This document shows positions 48,433 to 57,058 of a stretch of DNA of 64,000 nt, piece by piece; the stretch's first letter is position 1; each line of letters opens with the position of its first letter. The notes beneath the pieces were generated by a model, which worked only from the letters and a program-made list of their open reading frames with translations, made no database searches and had not been told where the DNA came from. Source of the DNA: JADLBR01 sp964651705 (GTDB lineage Bacteria; Verrucomicrobiota; Verrucomicrobiia; JADLBR01); NCBI GenBank assembly GCA_964651705.1, contig CAZYWZ010000018.1:17123-81122 (forward strand), given 5' to 3'. A program made the position numbers and the translations under genes.

Positions 48433-51400
48433 CTATTGGTTCCCGAAGCAGGCGACGGTGCCGTCCTCCAGGGAGAGGAGGACATTGCCGCGGGCGGCGG
48501 CGATGCCGTTGAAGACGGGGGGAGACGCGAGCGGGTATTCGGCGGTTTTCTTGCCGGCCTGGGCGTCGATGGAATAGAGGAGCGCGCCTTTGCGGCCCTC
48601 GAAGGCGCCGAGGGGATCCTTGGGATCGACGACGTCGGGCGGGCCGGTGAGGAAGAGGCGGTCGTTGGCGAGGGCCATGGCGCGGACGCGCACGGGGACG
48701 CGCTCCATCCATGGGCCTTTCTTGCCCTTGGTGTCGGTGCCGAACACCAAATATCCTTTTTGCCCCGGGGTGAAATACACCGTGGGGTCGAGTCCCTTGA
48801 GGCTATCGAACATCCGGACGTAATAGACCTGGCGATTGTCGCGGGCGATGAGCCGCCCGTAGTTGGCGTTCCCGGCGAAGGACCACGGCGTCCGCTTGAA
48901 ATAGGTGTCATCGAGGAAGCCCGATTTCGCCTGCATCTCGGGTTTGCCCGAGACTTTCTGCAGTTCGGCATCGAATGCCTGCGATCGCATGTAGATATGA
49001 TCCCCCTCGCAGGCCATGACATCGGTGAGGTGGCCCATCGGCAGGCCGAGGTTTACCTGATAATCCTCCCCCCCGAAATCGGGGCCCTCGAGGGTGGTGC
49101 GGTGCCGGATCTCGCCCGTGGCCGCGTCGAGCGCGTAGAGGCGGATGCCGCCATCGAGGTGCGAGGAGCGCCCGGCGGCGAAGTAGGCGACGCCTTCGCG
49201 GACCAAGACGCTGCCGTGGACGGGCCACGCGGACTCCAACTGCCCGAACGCGCCGATGAGCCGCTCGTTGGGCGCGGCGCGAAATCGCCAGGCCAACGCG
49301 CCGTCGGAGGCGCGGACGCAATGCACGTCCCCATCCGCCGAGCCAAAGACCAGCGCCCCCTCGTGATAGGTGGGCGACGAATCGATCCTCCCGCCCGCCG
49401 CGTACTCCCACCGCTTGCGCCCATCCTTGCGGTCGAGGCAGACGAGGTGGTGCTCGTCCACGAGCGCGACGTAGACGCGGTCGCCGACGGCGATGGGCGG
49501 GGCGAGCCGTGACCCGATCTTCACGCTCCAGAGCGGCTTCCAGCCATCCGGCACGGAGGTCTGCACCCAGCCGGTGCGCATCGCGTCGCGCCGGAACGCG
49601 GGCCAGTCGTCCTCCTGCGCCGCCTCTCCCCTGGCGTCGCCGAACGCCGGGCCGCGCTCCAACCGCCGCGCGTCGTCGATCGGCGCGCCGGCGTAGCCCG
49701 CGGCCGCGAGCGCGTTGAAGCCGGTGAGTTTCTCGTCGATGTAGCAGGCGCACGGGTGCGGGGGGTTGTATTGCAGCCCGTTGGCGGGCATGGTGCCCAG
49801 GTGGCACGTCGTGCGCACCCAGTTGTCCACCACGTGCTCGCCGCCTGAAAGATCCACGTACTCGAAGCCGCGGCGGCTCGCGATGATGTACTTCTCCGTC
49901 GCCTTGTTCCGATAGCACCGGTGGTGGTGGTTCGCGGCAAACAGCCTCCCGAGCGCGACGTCTTTCTTGATCTCTCCGGTGCGCAGGTCGTAGCCCTTGA
50001 CCGTCGTCGGGAAGATCGTGCTCTCCTGCTTCCCCTTGCCCTTGGCCGCCTTCGCGGGCGCCTCCTCCTCATCCTGGTCCTCCGGCTTCGGGGGCGCCAC
50101 TCTGCCGAACGGCACGACGGGCTGCTTGTCCAGATCCGCGCCCCAGGTCCACACGAGCCCATCGATCACGAAGACGTCCTTCCACTCGTACCACAGGTGG
50201 CCGATGTACTTCTTGGGTTGCTCCCAGAGGATGCGCCCGGTCGCGGCATCCATCGCCGCGAGCTTGTTGGGGCTCGCGTGCACGACGACCCCATCCTTGA
50301 CGATCATGGTGCCAATCCAGAGCCTCTCCCCCGCATTCATGCCCGCGGCGGTCTTGTCCGCCTCGTCCACCGGGAATTTCGTGCGCCACTTTTCGGCGCC
50401 GCTGGCGCAGTCGATGCCCACGACATCGGTGCCATCGATGCCGGCCAGGATCTTCCCATCGGTGGCGGAGTTCAACGAGGGGTCGAGCTTCGGCATCGTG
50501 ACCCCGCCGCCCTTGCCGCCGAATTTCACATAATCCACGGTGCTGCCGCGATAGGCGGGCTGGGTCGCCCACAGCGTCTTTCCCGACGCGGCATCGACGG
50601 CCATCGCCTTGAGCCAATCGCCCTCCTGCACCGTGAGGAAGAGTTTGCCGTCGCACAGGAGGATCTCGGAGGCCCCGGCGGTCCCGTCGTACGTTTTCAA
50701 TATCGCCCCGGAGCGGGCATTGATTTCGGAGACCGGGGCCCGGTAGCCGAGGGTGACGTAGACCCTGTCGCCGGAGGCGACGAGGCGTTTCTGCAGATTC
50801 AGGGGGATGTCGCCGGGGCGCGGGCTCCACCAGGTGTCTTTCCACTCGCGCCAGCCCCATCGCTGGATGGGGACTTTCCACAGTGGCGCGCCGTTGAACG
50901 CGTCGCGGGCGATGAGCGCCCACTTGTCGGGGAGGGGGTGATTGCCGGGCAGGCTGATCGGCGCCTCATCGACGATGGCGAAGAGGCGCCCGCCGGAGGT
51001 GACGAGGGTGCTGACGCTGGAATCGGTCTCGTGGCAGCGCAGCCACAGGGGCTCGGCGATCCACTGGTAGCGCTCCGGCGGGCCGACGACCGAATCGCGA
51101 GCGACGGGGTTGCCGTCCGCGGCGTGCAGGAAGTGGCCCCACTCGTCGATCGCCTCGGGCCATGGCTTGCGGAAGGCCGATGCGCCGGTCGCCGTGCCGC
51201 CGGGCACCAGCACGCGCGACAGCTCCTCCTTCGCGATCCCCGCGCGATCCACGACGATGTTGATGAGGTTGTCCGCGTAGGGGAGCCTCTCGCCGCCGAA
51301 GATGTCCGCGGAAATGGCGCCGGCCATCCCCGCCTCGCGGATTTCCCGGCGCAGGCGGTCGCGCGACGCGGCATCTCTCGCCAGGCAGTGGACGACGAAT

Positions 51401-51561
51401 TTCCCGCGGCGGACGAAGTCCATCGCGAGCGCCGCATCGGGCGCGCCGACCACGGCGACCATCCCGCCAGTGAAGCCGCTGGCCGATACGATCTCGTCGG
51501 CGGTCGGCGCCGCCGCGCCAACGAGGGGCACCGCCGCCACCAGCCAAATGACACGCATCAT
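48433..51561 (-). CDS. Exported PQQ-like beta-propeller protein with degenerate methyltransferase-like N terminus
   Basis: A 1042-residue protein with a signal peptide ('RVIWLVAAVPLVGAAAP'). Residues 20-130 ('MVAVVGAPDAALAMDFVRRG', 'LPYADNLINIVV', 'RVLVPGGTA') have the order of a class I SAM methyltransferase fold, but the Gly-rich SAM loop is missing. The rest holds many PQQ-enzyme-type blades ('LWKVPIQRWGW', 'DGRKRWEYAAGGRIDSSPTY', 'DGALAWRFRAAP') and a conserved 'CHLGTMPANGLQYNPPHPCACY' stretch, split by an acidic/Lys insert. No PQQ ligands are evident, so an enzyme role is doubtful. GGGAG precedes the ATG. It starts 19 nt after the HEAT-LamG gene ends, so the two form an operon. Confidence 0.9.
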   Translation of the reverse strand: MMRVIWLVAAVPLVGAAAPTADEIVSASGFTGGMVAVVGAPDAALAMDFVRRGKFVVHCLARDAASRDRLRREIREAGMAGAISADIFGGERLPYADNLINIVVDRAGIAKEELSRVLVPGGTATGASAFRKPWPEAIDEWGHFLHAADGNPVARDSVVGPPERYQWIAEPLWLRCHETDSSVSTLVTSGGRLFAIVDEAPISLPGNHPLPDKWALIARDAFNGAPLWKVPIQRWGWREWKDTWWSPRPGDIPLNLQKRLVASGDRVYVTLGYRAPVSEINARSGAILKTYDGTAGASEILLCDGKLFLTVQEGDWLKAMAVDAASGKTLWATQPAYRGSTVDYVKFGGKGGGVTMPKLDPSLNSATDGKILAGIDGTDVVGIDCASGAEKWRTKFPVDEADKTAAGMNAGERLWIGTMIVKDGVVVHASPNKLAAMDAATGRILWEQPKKYIGHLWYEWKDVFVIDGLVWTWGADLDKQPVVPFGRVAPPKPEDQDEEEAPAKAAKGKGKQESTIFPTTVKGYDLRTGEIKKDVALGRLFAANHHHRCYRNKATEKYIIASRRGFEYVDLSGGEHVVDNWVRTTCHLGTMPANGLQYNPPHPCACYIDEKLTGFNALAAAGYAGAPIDDARRLERGPAFGDARGEAAQEDDWPAFRRDAMRTGWVQTSVPDGWKPLWSVKIGSRLAPPIAVGDRVYVALVDEHHLVCLDRKDGRKRWEYAAGGRIDSSPTYHEGALVFGSADGDVHCVRASDGALAWRFRAAPNERLIGAFGQLESAWPVHGSVLVREGVAYFAAGRSSHLDGGIRLYALDAATGEIRHRTTLEGPDFGGEDYQVNLGLPMGHLTDVMACEGDHIYMRSQAFDAELQKVSGKPEMQAKSGFLDDTYFKRTPWSFAGNANYGRLIARDNRQVYYVRMFDSLKGLDPTVYFTPGQKGYLVFGTDTKGKKGPWMERVPVRVRAMALANDRLFLTGPPDVVDPKDPLGAFEGRKGALLYSIDAQAGKKTAEYPLASPPVFNGIAAARGNVLLSLEDGTVACFGNQ

Positions 51562-51580
51562 GCGATGGTTCTCCCGCCGA

Positions 51581-53017
51581 TCAGGGCCCGATCTCTCCGG
51601 CGATGGCATCGGCATCCAGCGCCTCTTGAAAAACCTTAACTTCGTCGATGGCGCCATCAAAATGGTCGCAGATCTCGATGGCGCTATTGCCCGCATCGAA
51701 GCCGATCTCCATGCCCTGGCCGCAGTTGCCGGGCAGCGGCCCCGCGGTCTTGGCGGTGCCGGCGAGCTTGCCATTGACGTACAGCTCGACGCGATCTTCG
51801 CCGATGACCCCGGCGAGGTGCGCCCATTCCCCGACCACCGGCGACGTCCCCGCCGCGATGGCGGGCCCCGGGTCCTCCTGGGTGCGCTTCGTCCCGAATT
51901 TTGGGAGGCCGTCCTTTATATATAAGGAATAGCCGCAGAACGCGCCGCCGCGGGCGACGACGACGCCGTTGGGGGCGCGGGATTTCACCCAAGCCATGAC
52001 GGTGATGGGCTGATTTCCCGTGGGCAGCGCCGCGGGCTTCCCCAGCTCGATGCCGCCCTTGCCGCCGAAGTCCAGCGCCTTGCCCACCCTGCCCTCGGTC
52101 GCCTGGCATCCGGTCAGTTTGCCATCGGTGCCGCGACCGGTGATGTCTTTGCCGGGATCCTCGCCATCGAAAGACCAGTGGGCGCCGGGGGATCGCGGCG
52201 GCGCCAACCGGTCCGCGATCTCGGCGGCGGCCTGCCGCAGGGAATCCTCCTTTTCTCGCGCGGCAAAGTCCCGCAGTGCCTTGGCGATCGCGCGGTCCTC
52301 GACGCCCGCGAGGCCCGCGACCGCCGCGCGCCGCACGGGGAGGGCCGCATCCCCCAACGCCCCGATCAGCGGCTTCGCCGCGTCCTTGCCGAGCGCGCCC
52401 AGCGCCCGGGCGGCCCGCTCGCGGGTGCCCGCGTCGGCATCCCCCAGCATCGCCGCCAATGGCGCGATCGCCCCCGGCGCATCCGCGCCCTTCAGCAGCC
52501 AACCGATGATCGAGACATCGGCGCGCGGCTCTTTCAAGAGGGCGATCGCCCCGGCGACCACCGAGGGATCGCGGATCTCCCGCAGCGACCACGCCGCCTG
52601 CGTTCGCACGTTGGCGTCGCCATCCCCCAGCGCGCGCAGCAGCGCGGCGGTCGCCGCCGGCGCCTTGATCTCCCCGAGCGCGTACGCCGCCAGATAGCGC
52701 ACGCTGACATCCGCGTCGGAAAGCGCCCCGATCAGCCCGCCCGTCGCCGGCGGGTCCTTGAGGAAGCCCAGCGCCTTGGCCGCCTCGCGGCGCACGCCCG
52801 CATCCGGATCCGAGAGCGCCTTCGCCAGCGCCGCGGACGCCGCGCGATCTCCCGCCTCGCCCAAGGCCGCCGCCGCGGCGCGCCGCACCGGCGCGTCCTC
52901 CGAGGACAGATCGCGGAGGCGCACCTCCGGAGACACCGGGTCGGCGGGGAGCGTCGGGCCAAAAGTGAGGGCCCCAAGAACGAGGGCAAGGCACCGGCAA
53001 TGGCAACAGCGGATCAT
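51581..53017 (-). CDS. Exported HEAT-repeat protein with LamG-type domain
   Basis: A 478-residue protein. After a Cys-rich signal sequence come about seven regular HEAT/PBS-lyase-type repeats of roughly 31 residues ('DAPVRRAAAAALGEAGD', 'DAGVRREAAKALGFLKD', 'DVSVRYLAAYALGEIK') to about residue 260. A concanavalin A/LamG sandwich then begins with 'AHWSFDGEDPGKDITGRG' and includes 'TVMAWVKSR', 'WAHLAGVIGEDRVELYVNG' and 'GAIDEVKVFQEAL'. LamG domains bind glycans; the HEAT part is a scaffold. It is first in the operon with the PQQ-like protein, and the two may form a complex outside the inner membrane. It has no catalytic motif. Confidence 0.92.
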   Translation of the reverse strand: MIRCCHCRCLALVLGALTFGPTLPADPVSPEVRLRDLSSEDAPVRRAAAAALGEAGDRAASAALAKALSDPDAGVRREAAKALGFLKDPPATGGLIGALSDADVSVRYLAAYALGEIKAPAATAALLRALGDGDANVRTQAAWSLREIRDPSVVAGAIALLKEPRADVSIIGWLLKGADAPGAIAPLAAMLGDADAGTRERAARALGALGKDAAKPLIGALGDAALPVRRAAVAGLAGVEDRAIAKALRDFAAREKEDSLRQAAAEIADRLAPPRSPGAHWSFDGEDPGKDITGRGTDGKLTGCQATEGRVGKALDFGGKGGIELGKPAALPTGNQPITVMAWVKSRAPNGVVVARGGAFCGYSLYIKDGLPKFGTKRTQEDPGPAIAAGTSPVVGEWAHLAGVIGEDRVELYVNGKLAGTAKTAGPLPGNCGQGMEIGFDAGNSAIEICDHFDGAIDEVKVFQEALDADAIAGEIGP

Positions 53018-53077
53018 AGGCGCGAAGTGACGCGGATAGTAGCGTCAGGCGGCGTCCCGCGGCAAGCGGGCCGTGCC

Positions 53078-53293
53078 GCCCCAAATCCTCGCGTAAGGCA
53101 CTACCCGGAGGCGCAACACTTGGGAATGTAGGGCGCGAAATCCCTTTCGCGCCACGGGCAACCGGCAGGACCGCGCGTGGCGCGGATAGGAATCCGCGCC
53201 CTACAAAACTTGGCACAGTGACGTGCCTGTGTCCCATACGGTTCGTTGAGGGCACGTCACTCGGGGAGCGATCCTTACGCGAGGATTTGGGGC
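53078..53293. repeat. Nested inverted repeat with 21-nt perfect ends
   Basis: The outer arms at 53078-53098 and 53273-53293 (CCTTACGCGAGGATTTGGGG plus C on the right) are exact complements. Inside are cassette A (53128-53204) and an 11-nt inverted repeat, AGTGACGTGCC (53217-53227) with 53251-53261. Fifteen bases of the outer arm (ACGCGAGGATTTGGG) recur at 35355-35369. The remainder of the 513-nt gap, to 53530, holds type E-like sequence at 53388-53446 and no gene. Confidence 0.85.
53128..53204 (+). repeat. Cassette A copy 3
   Basis: GTAGGGCGCGAAATCCC...CGCGCCCTAC, 77 nt, almost identical to 1596-1671 but without the left module or 12-mer. It is embedded in the nested inverted repeat. Confidence 0.9.
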
Positions 53294-53530
53294 CGCCCCC
53301 GGAGCGCGCCGCAACTCGGCCGTCGCACGGGTCGCTCACGCTCCCCGCTACGCCTCTGGCGATCGCAGCGCGGGGCCGGCCGACTGGTCCCGGCTCCGCC
53401 GGACGGGAGGGCGGCGTCGGCGCTGCGCTCTGCCGCCGCTCCAAAGACTGGCGCCCCGTCGCACGGTTCCGGGACGCGGGCGAGGCAGATCGCATTTGAC
53501 GACGGGGAATGCATCGGGGGATGATCTGGC

Positions 53531-55093
53531 ATGGGAGTCACACCCACGGGTTCGGCGGCGGATCTGCGACGGCGCGGCATCTGGGATCGGCGGGAATTCA
53601 TCGGCACGGCGCTCGCCGCCGGGGCGTTCGGTATCCTGCCGCGCGCCCGCGGTGCCGCGCCGGATGCGGGGGCGGCTGCGGTCGCCATCGGGGATCGCCT
53701 CGAGCTGTTCGTCGATCGCTTTCTGATCGACCGGCTATCGGGCGCGCGGCTGCGGTTGCACGAGCCACGCGACGAGGGCCCGGTATTGAAGTTCGACGCC
53801 CCCTGGGAAGGCTGTTTCTCGGGTTATGTGACGATCCTCCGCGACGGGGATCGGCTGCGCGCCTACTATCGCGGTTTGGGGACGGCGGGAAAGGACGGGA
53901 GGCGCGAGGAGACCACCTGCTGCGCGGAATCGGGCGACGGGATCGCGTGGGTGAAACCCGAGCTGGGGCTCTTCGAGGTGGGGGGCACTCGGAAGAACAA
54001 TGTCGTCCTGGCCGACGCGGCCCCGTCGACGCACAACTTCTGCCCGTTTCTCGATTCGCGCCCCGGGGTCCCGGGGGACGAGCGTTTCAAGGCGCTGGGC
54101 GGGACCATCGAGAGCGGGCTCATCGCGTGGGTCTCGGCGGACGGCCTGCGCTGGCGGAAACTGAAGGACGCCGCCGTGATCGACAGGACGATGGTGGATT
54201 ACCCGCACATGTTCGATTCGCAGAATGTATCCTTCTGGTCCCCCGCGGAGGGGAAATACCTCTGCTATTATCGCGTGTTCAAGGACAAGATCCGCCGGAT
54301 CGTGCGGAGCGAGAGCGCCGATTTCTTGTCGTGGTCCGCGCCGGTGCTGATGGAGTACCGGAACCCCGACGGCCCGGCCCCCATCGAGCACCTCTACACC
54401 AACCAGACGCACCCCTACTTCCGCGCGCCGCATATCTACGTGGCCACCGCCGCGCGCTTCATGCCCAAGCGCCGGGTCCTGACCGACCAGCAGGCCAAGG
54501 CCATCGGGGTGCACCCGGCCCAGTTCGGCGACACCTCCGACGCCATCTTCATGACCACGCGGCCGGCGGAGGGCGAGGCGCACGTCGCTGCCTATGACCG
54601 CACCTTCCTGGAGGGCTTCCTCCGGGGCGGGATCGGGCCGGAGAACTGGGTCGCGCGCACGAACTACCCCGCGCTGAATATCGTGCCGACCGGACCGATC
54701 GGGATGTCGCTATACGTCAACCAGAACTACGCGCAGCCCACCGCCCACCTCCGCCGATATTCCCTGCGGCTCGATGGCCTCGCCTCCCTCCACGCGGGAT
54801 ACGCCGGCGGGGAGATGCTCACGCGGCCCCTCACCTTCTCCGGCTCGCGCCTGCACATCAATTTCTCCACCTCGGCCGCGGGCGGGATCCGCGTCGAGTT
54901 GCAGGACATCGGTGGCAAGGCGATCCCCGGGTTCGCGCTAGGGGATTGCCAGGAACAGATCGGCAACGAGATCGCCCGCGAGGTCTCGTGGAAGGGCGGC
55001 GCCGACGTGTCCGGCATGGCCGGGCGAGCCGTCCGCATGCGCGTCGCCCTGAAGGACGCCGACCTGTACGCGTTTCGCTTCGGCGCCGCGTGA
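53531..55093 (+). CDS. Exported beta-propeller protein, GH32/GH43-like fold, function unknown
   Basis: A 520-residue protein with a Tat-type leader ('DRREFIGTALAAGAFGILP'). The body has the blade pattern of five-bladed propellers: 'DEGPVLKFDAPWEGCFSGYVTI', 'RLRAYYRGLG', 'ESGDGIAWVKPELGL', 'DGLRWRKL', 'HMFDSQNVSFWSPAEGKYLCYYR'. The last 130 residues form a beta-sandwich ('LTFSGSRLHINFSTSAAGGIRVELQD'). Such proteins are frequent in planctomycetes and are related to GH32/GH43/GH68 folds. The carboxylates that would be catalytic cannot be assigned with confidence, so I do not call it a glycosidase. It stands alone before the second sulfatase. Confidence 0.85.
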   Translation: MGVTPTGSAADLRRRGIWDRREFIGTALAAGAFGILPRARGAAPDAGAAAVAIGDRLELFVDRFLIDRLSGARLRLHEPRDEGPVLKFDAPWEGCFSGYVTILRDGDRLRAYYRGLGTAGKDGRREETTCCAESGDGIAWVKPELGLFEVGGTRKNNVVLADAAPSTHNFCPFLDSRPGVPGDERFKALGGTIESGLIAWVSADGLRWRKLKDAAVIDRTMVDYPHMFDSQNVSFWSPAEGKYLCYYRVFKDKIRRIVRSESADFLSWSAPVLMEYRNPDGPAPIEHLYTNQTHPYFRAPHIYVATAARFMPKRRVLTDQQAKAIGVHPAQFGDTSDAIFMTTRPAEGEAHVAAYDRTFLEGFLRGGIGPENWVARTNYPALNIVPTGPIGMSLYVNQNYAQPTAHLRRYSLRLDGLASLHAGYAGGEMLTRPLTFSGSRLHINFSTSAAGGIRVELQDIGGKAIPGFALGDCQEQIGNEIAREVSWKGGADVSGMAGRAVRMRVALKDADLYAFRFGAA

Positions 55094-55112
55094 CGGCGCC
55101 GTGGGTGAAAGT

Positions 55113-55180
55113 GTAGCCCCTCCGGTCACGGAGGGGCCCACGGCCTCACGGCCGTGGCTACGTCTGATTTTTCGAGCCAG
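55113..55180 (+). repeat. Cassette B short form with 12-mer
   Basis: Cassette 55113-55161: GTAGCCCCTCC with a CCCCTCCG/CGGAGGGG hairpin, then CCACGGCC/GGCCGTGG and CTAC. GTGGGTGAAAGT precedes it and TTTTCGAGCCAG follows at 55169-55180. The order of hairpins is the reverse of 56888-56950, as expected for opposite orientation. Confidence 0.88.
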
Positions 55181-55229
55181 GGCGGACTCGGTTGTCCCGA
55201 TCCCGCCCCGAACTGTTATTCTTATCCGT

Positions 55230-56867
55230 ATGAGACCGATCCTGTGTGCCGCTTGGCTGGGTGTTCTCGCCGCCTCCCCGCTCGCCGGGCGGGCGGAGGC
55301 CCCGCCGAAACCCAATTTCTTAGTGGTGCTCACCGACGATGTCGGCTGGGGCGATTTCCCCTGTTACAATGCCGGGAGCAAGCTGGTCACGCCCCACGTG
55401 GATCGGCTCGCGAAAGAAGGGATGCTTTTCACCAACGCGCATACGCCCGCGGCCCTCTGTGCGCCGACGCGCTATTCCATGATCACCGGCAACTACCCGT
55501 GGCGCGGGCGGGCGCCCGGGGGGACCTGGGGGTTTCACGTGCCCTCGCAGATCCTGCCCGGGCAAAAGACGGTCGCGAACCTCTTGAAGGCCGCGGGGTA
55601 TCGCACCGCGATGTTCGGCAAACAGGGCTTCGGCGGGGAGCACGCGAAACTCCCCGACGGCAACCCGGATTTCACGAAACCGATGCTCGAGGGCCCGGGG
55701 GCCTGGGGCTTCGACTACAGCGCCATCATCCCCCGCGGGCATCAGGCGCAACCCCTCCTGTTCCTGGTCAACGAGCTCCCCGAGGTCGGCGCGGACAAGC
55801 TCGTCCAGGGCGACACGGTCCAGCGGGGAATCCGCGTGGATTATTCCGAGCCCGGATGGGACCACAGCCTGGTCGGGCAACGGCTCCTGGGGCACGCGGA
55901 AAAATTCTTGGACTGGCACCAGTCGCAGGACGCGGCGGCGGGCGGGTCGTCGCCCTTCTTCATGCATTTCTGCTCGGACGGGGCGCATTCGCCCTACGTG
56001 CCCGCGGAGACGCTGGCGGGACGGGCGCTGAAGGGGCAGACAAAGATGACCGAGCACACCGACATGGTCATGGAGACCGATATCCTGCTCGGCGCTCTCA
56101 TGGGCATGCTGGAGAAGCGGGGACTCTTGGAGAATACCCTCGTCTGCTTCACCAGCGACAACGGTGGTCTCCCCTACGAGCGCGGCTTTGGGCACGACGC
56201 CGTCGGGGGCCTCCGGGGCAAGAAGAGCTTCATCTTCGAGGGCGGCCACCGCGTGCCCTTCCTGATCCGGTGGCCGGGAAAGGTCCCGGCGGGGACGGTC
56301 CGCGACCAGTTCGTGGGCGCGCACGATATCGTTCCCACCATGCTGGAGTTGGCCGGGGCACCGATCCCCGAGGACCAGTGCCTGGACGCCGTGAGCCTCG
56401 CCCCGGTGCTGCTCGGGCTCCAGGATGATGCCCGGCCGGTGCGGCGCCATCTCCTGGTGGACTCCTCGGTCGGGCGCGACGCGATGCACGACGGGGGTTT
56501 CACCGATGGCAGCGTCGTCATGGATAAGGATACCGCGGCCAAGGCGATCACCAAGGGCAAGGCCAAGGCTGGCGGCAAAGGAAAGGGCAAGGCACCCCGC
56601 AAGCCGCGGCCCGCCAATGCCGAAACCCTCCCCAGCCATGGCATCGCGCACGCCCTCTACGAGGACCACTTCAAACTGGTCTTCGACATCCAAGATCAAC
56701 CGGCGGCGCTGTACGACCTCAAGGCGGACCGTGCGGAACAGAAGAACCTGATCGGCGAGGCGGCCCACGCGGGCCGCGTCGAGAGCATGACCCAGGCCTA
56801 CCGGCAGATCCGCTCCTCGAAGCGCAGCACGCCGGCGATTTCTGGCGCCGCCGCGCCGCGGCCCTGA
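55230..56867 (+). CDS. Secreted sulfatase (type I), second copy
   Basis: A 545-residue arylsulfatase-family enzyme with a signal peptide ('CAAWLGVLAASPLAGRAEA'). Family motifs: 'LVVLTDDVGWGDFPCYN' (metal Asp pair), 'LCAPTRYSMITGNYPWRG' with Cys77 as formylglycine precursor, 'MFGKQGFGGEH' in place of the usual Gly-Lys-Trp-His, 'HFCSDGAHSPY' and 'CFTSDNGG'. The Trp-His to Gln-Gly change removes a residue that normally contacts sulfate in many members, so specificity may be unusual. A Lys/Gly/Ala-rich insert ('KGKAKAGGKGKGKAPRK') near residue 450 looks like a surface loop. It should desulfate a polysaccharide outside the cytoplasm. It follows the propeller gene on the same strand. Confidence 0.93.
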   Translation: MRPILCAAWLGVLAASPLAGRAEAPPKPNFLVVLTDDVGWGDFPCYNAGSKLVTPHVDRLAKEGMLFTNAHTPAALCAPTRYSMITGNYPWRGRAPGGTWGFHVPSQILPGQKTVANLLKAAGYRTAMFGKQGFGGEHAKLPDGNPDFTKPMLEGPGAWGFDYSAIIPRGHQAQPLLFLVNELPEVGADKLVQGDTVQRGIRVDYSEPGWDHSLVGQRLLGHAEKFLDWHQSQDAAAGGSSPFFMHFCSDGAHSPYVPAETLAGRALKGQTKMTEHTDMVMETDILLGALMGMLEKRGLLENTLVCFTSDNGGLPYERGFGHDAVGGLRGKKSFIFEGGHRVPFLIRWPGKVPAGTVRDQFVGAHDIVPTMLELAGAPIPEDQCLDAVSLAPVLLGLQDDARPVRRHLLVDSSVGRDAMHDGGFTDGSVVMDKDTAAKAITKGKAKAGGKGKGKAPRKPRPANAETLPSHGIAHALYEDHFKLVFDIQDQPAALYDLKADRAEQKNLIGEAAHAGRVESMTQAYRQIRSSKRSTPAISGAAAPRP

Positions 56868-56986
56868 CTGGCTCGAAAATTCCAGACGTAGCCACGGCCG
56901 TGAGGCCGTGGACCCTCGCCGCCCGGCCCCTCCGTGACCGGAGGGGCTACATTTTCACCCCCGGCGGGGCCCCGCCGGCGGGGCAT
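56868..56986 (-). repeat. Complete modular element, cassette B, inverse orientation
   Basis: CTGGCTCGAAAA (56868-56879), cassette 56888-56950 (GTAGCCACGG...GGGGCTAC), then ATTTTCACCCCCGG and the GC-rich left module to 56986. The first 35 nt match 27972-28006, which overlap the corrinoid gene. It starts directly after the sulfatase stop codon. Confidence 0.88.
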
Positions 56987-57058
56987 GGTTCGACGCCCTG
57001 GGTGACAAAACACCCCCGGAAGTCTCCCCATGCCCCGATGCCGGCGACCCCGAGGCGC

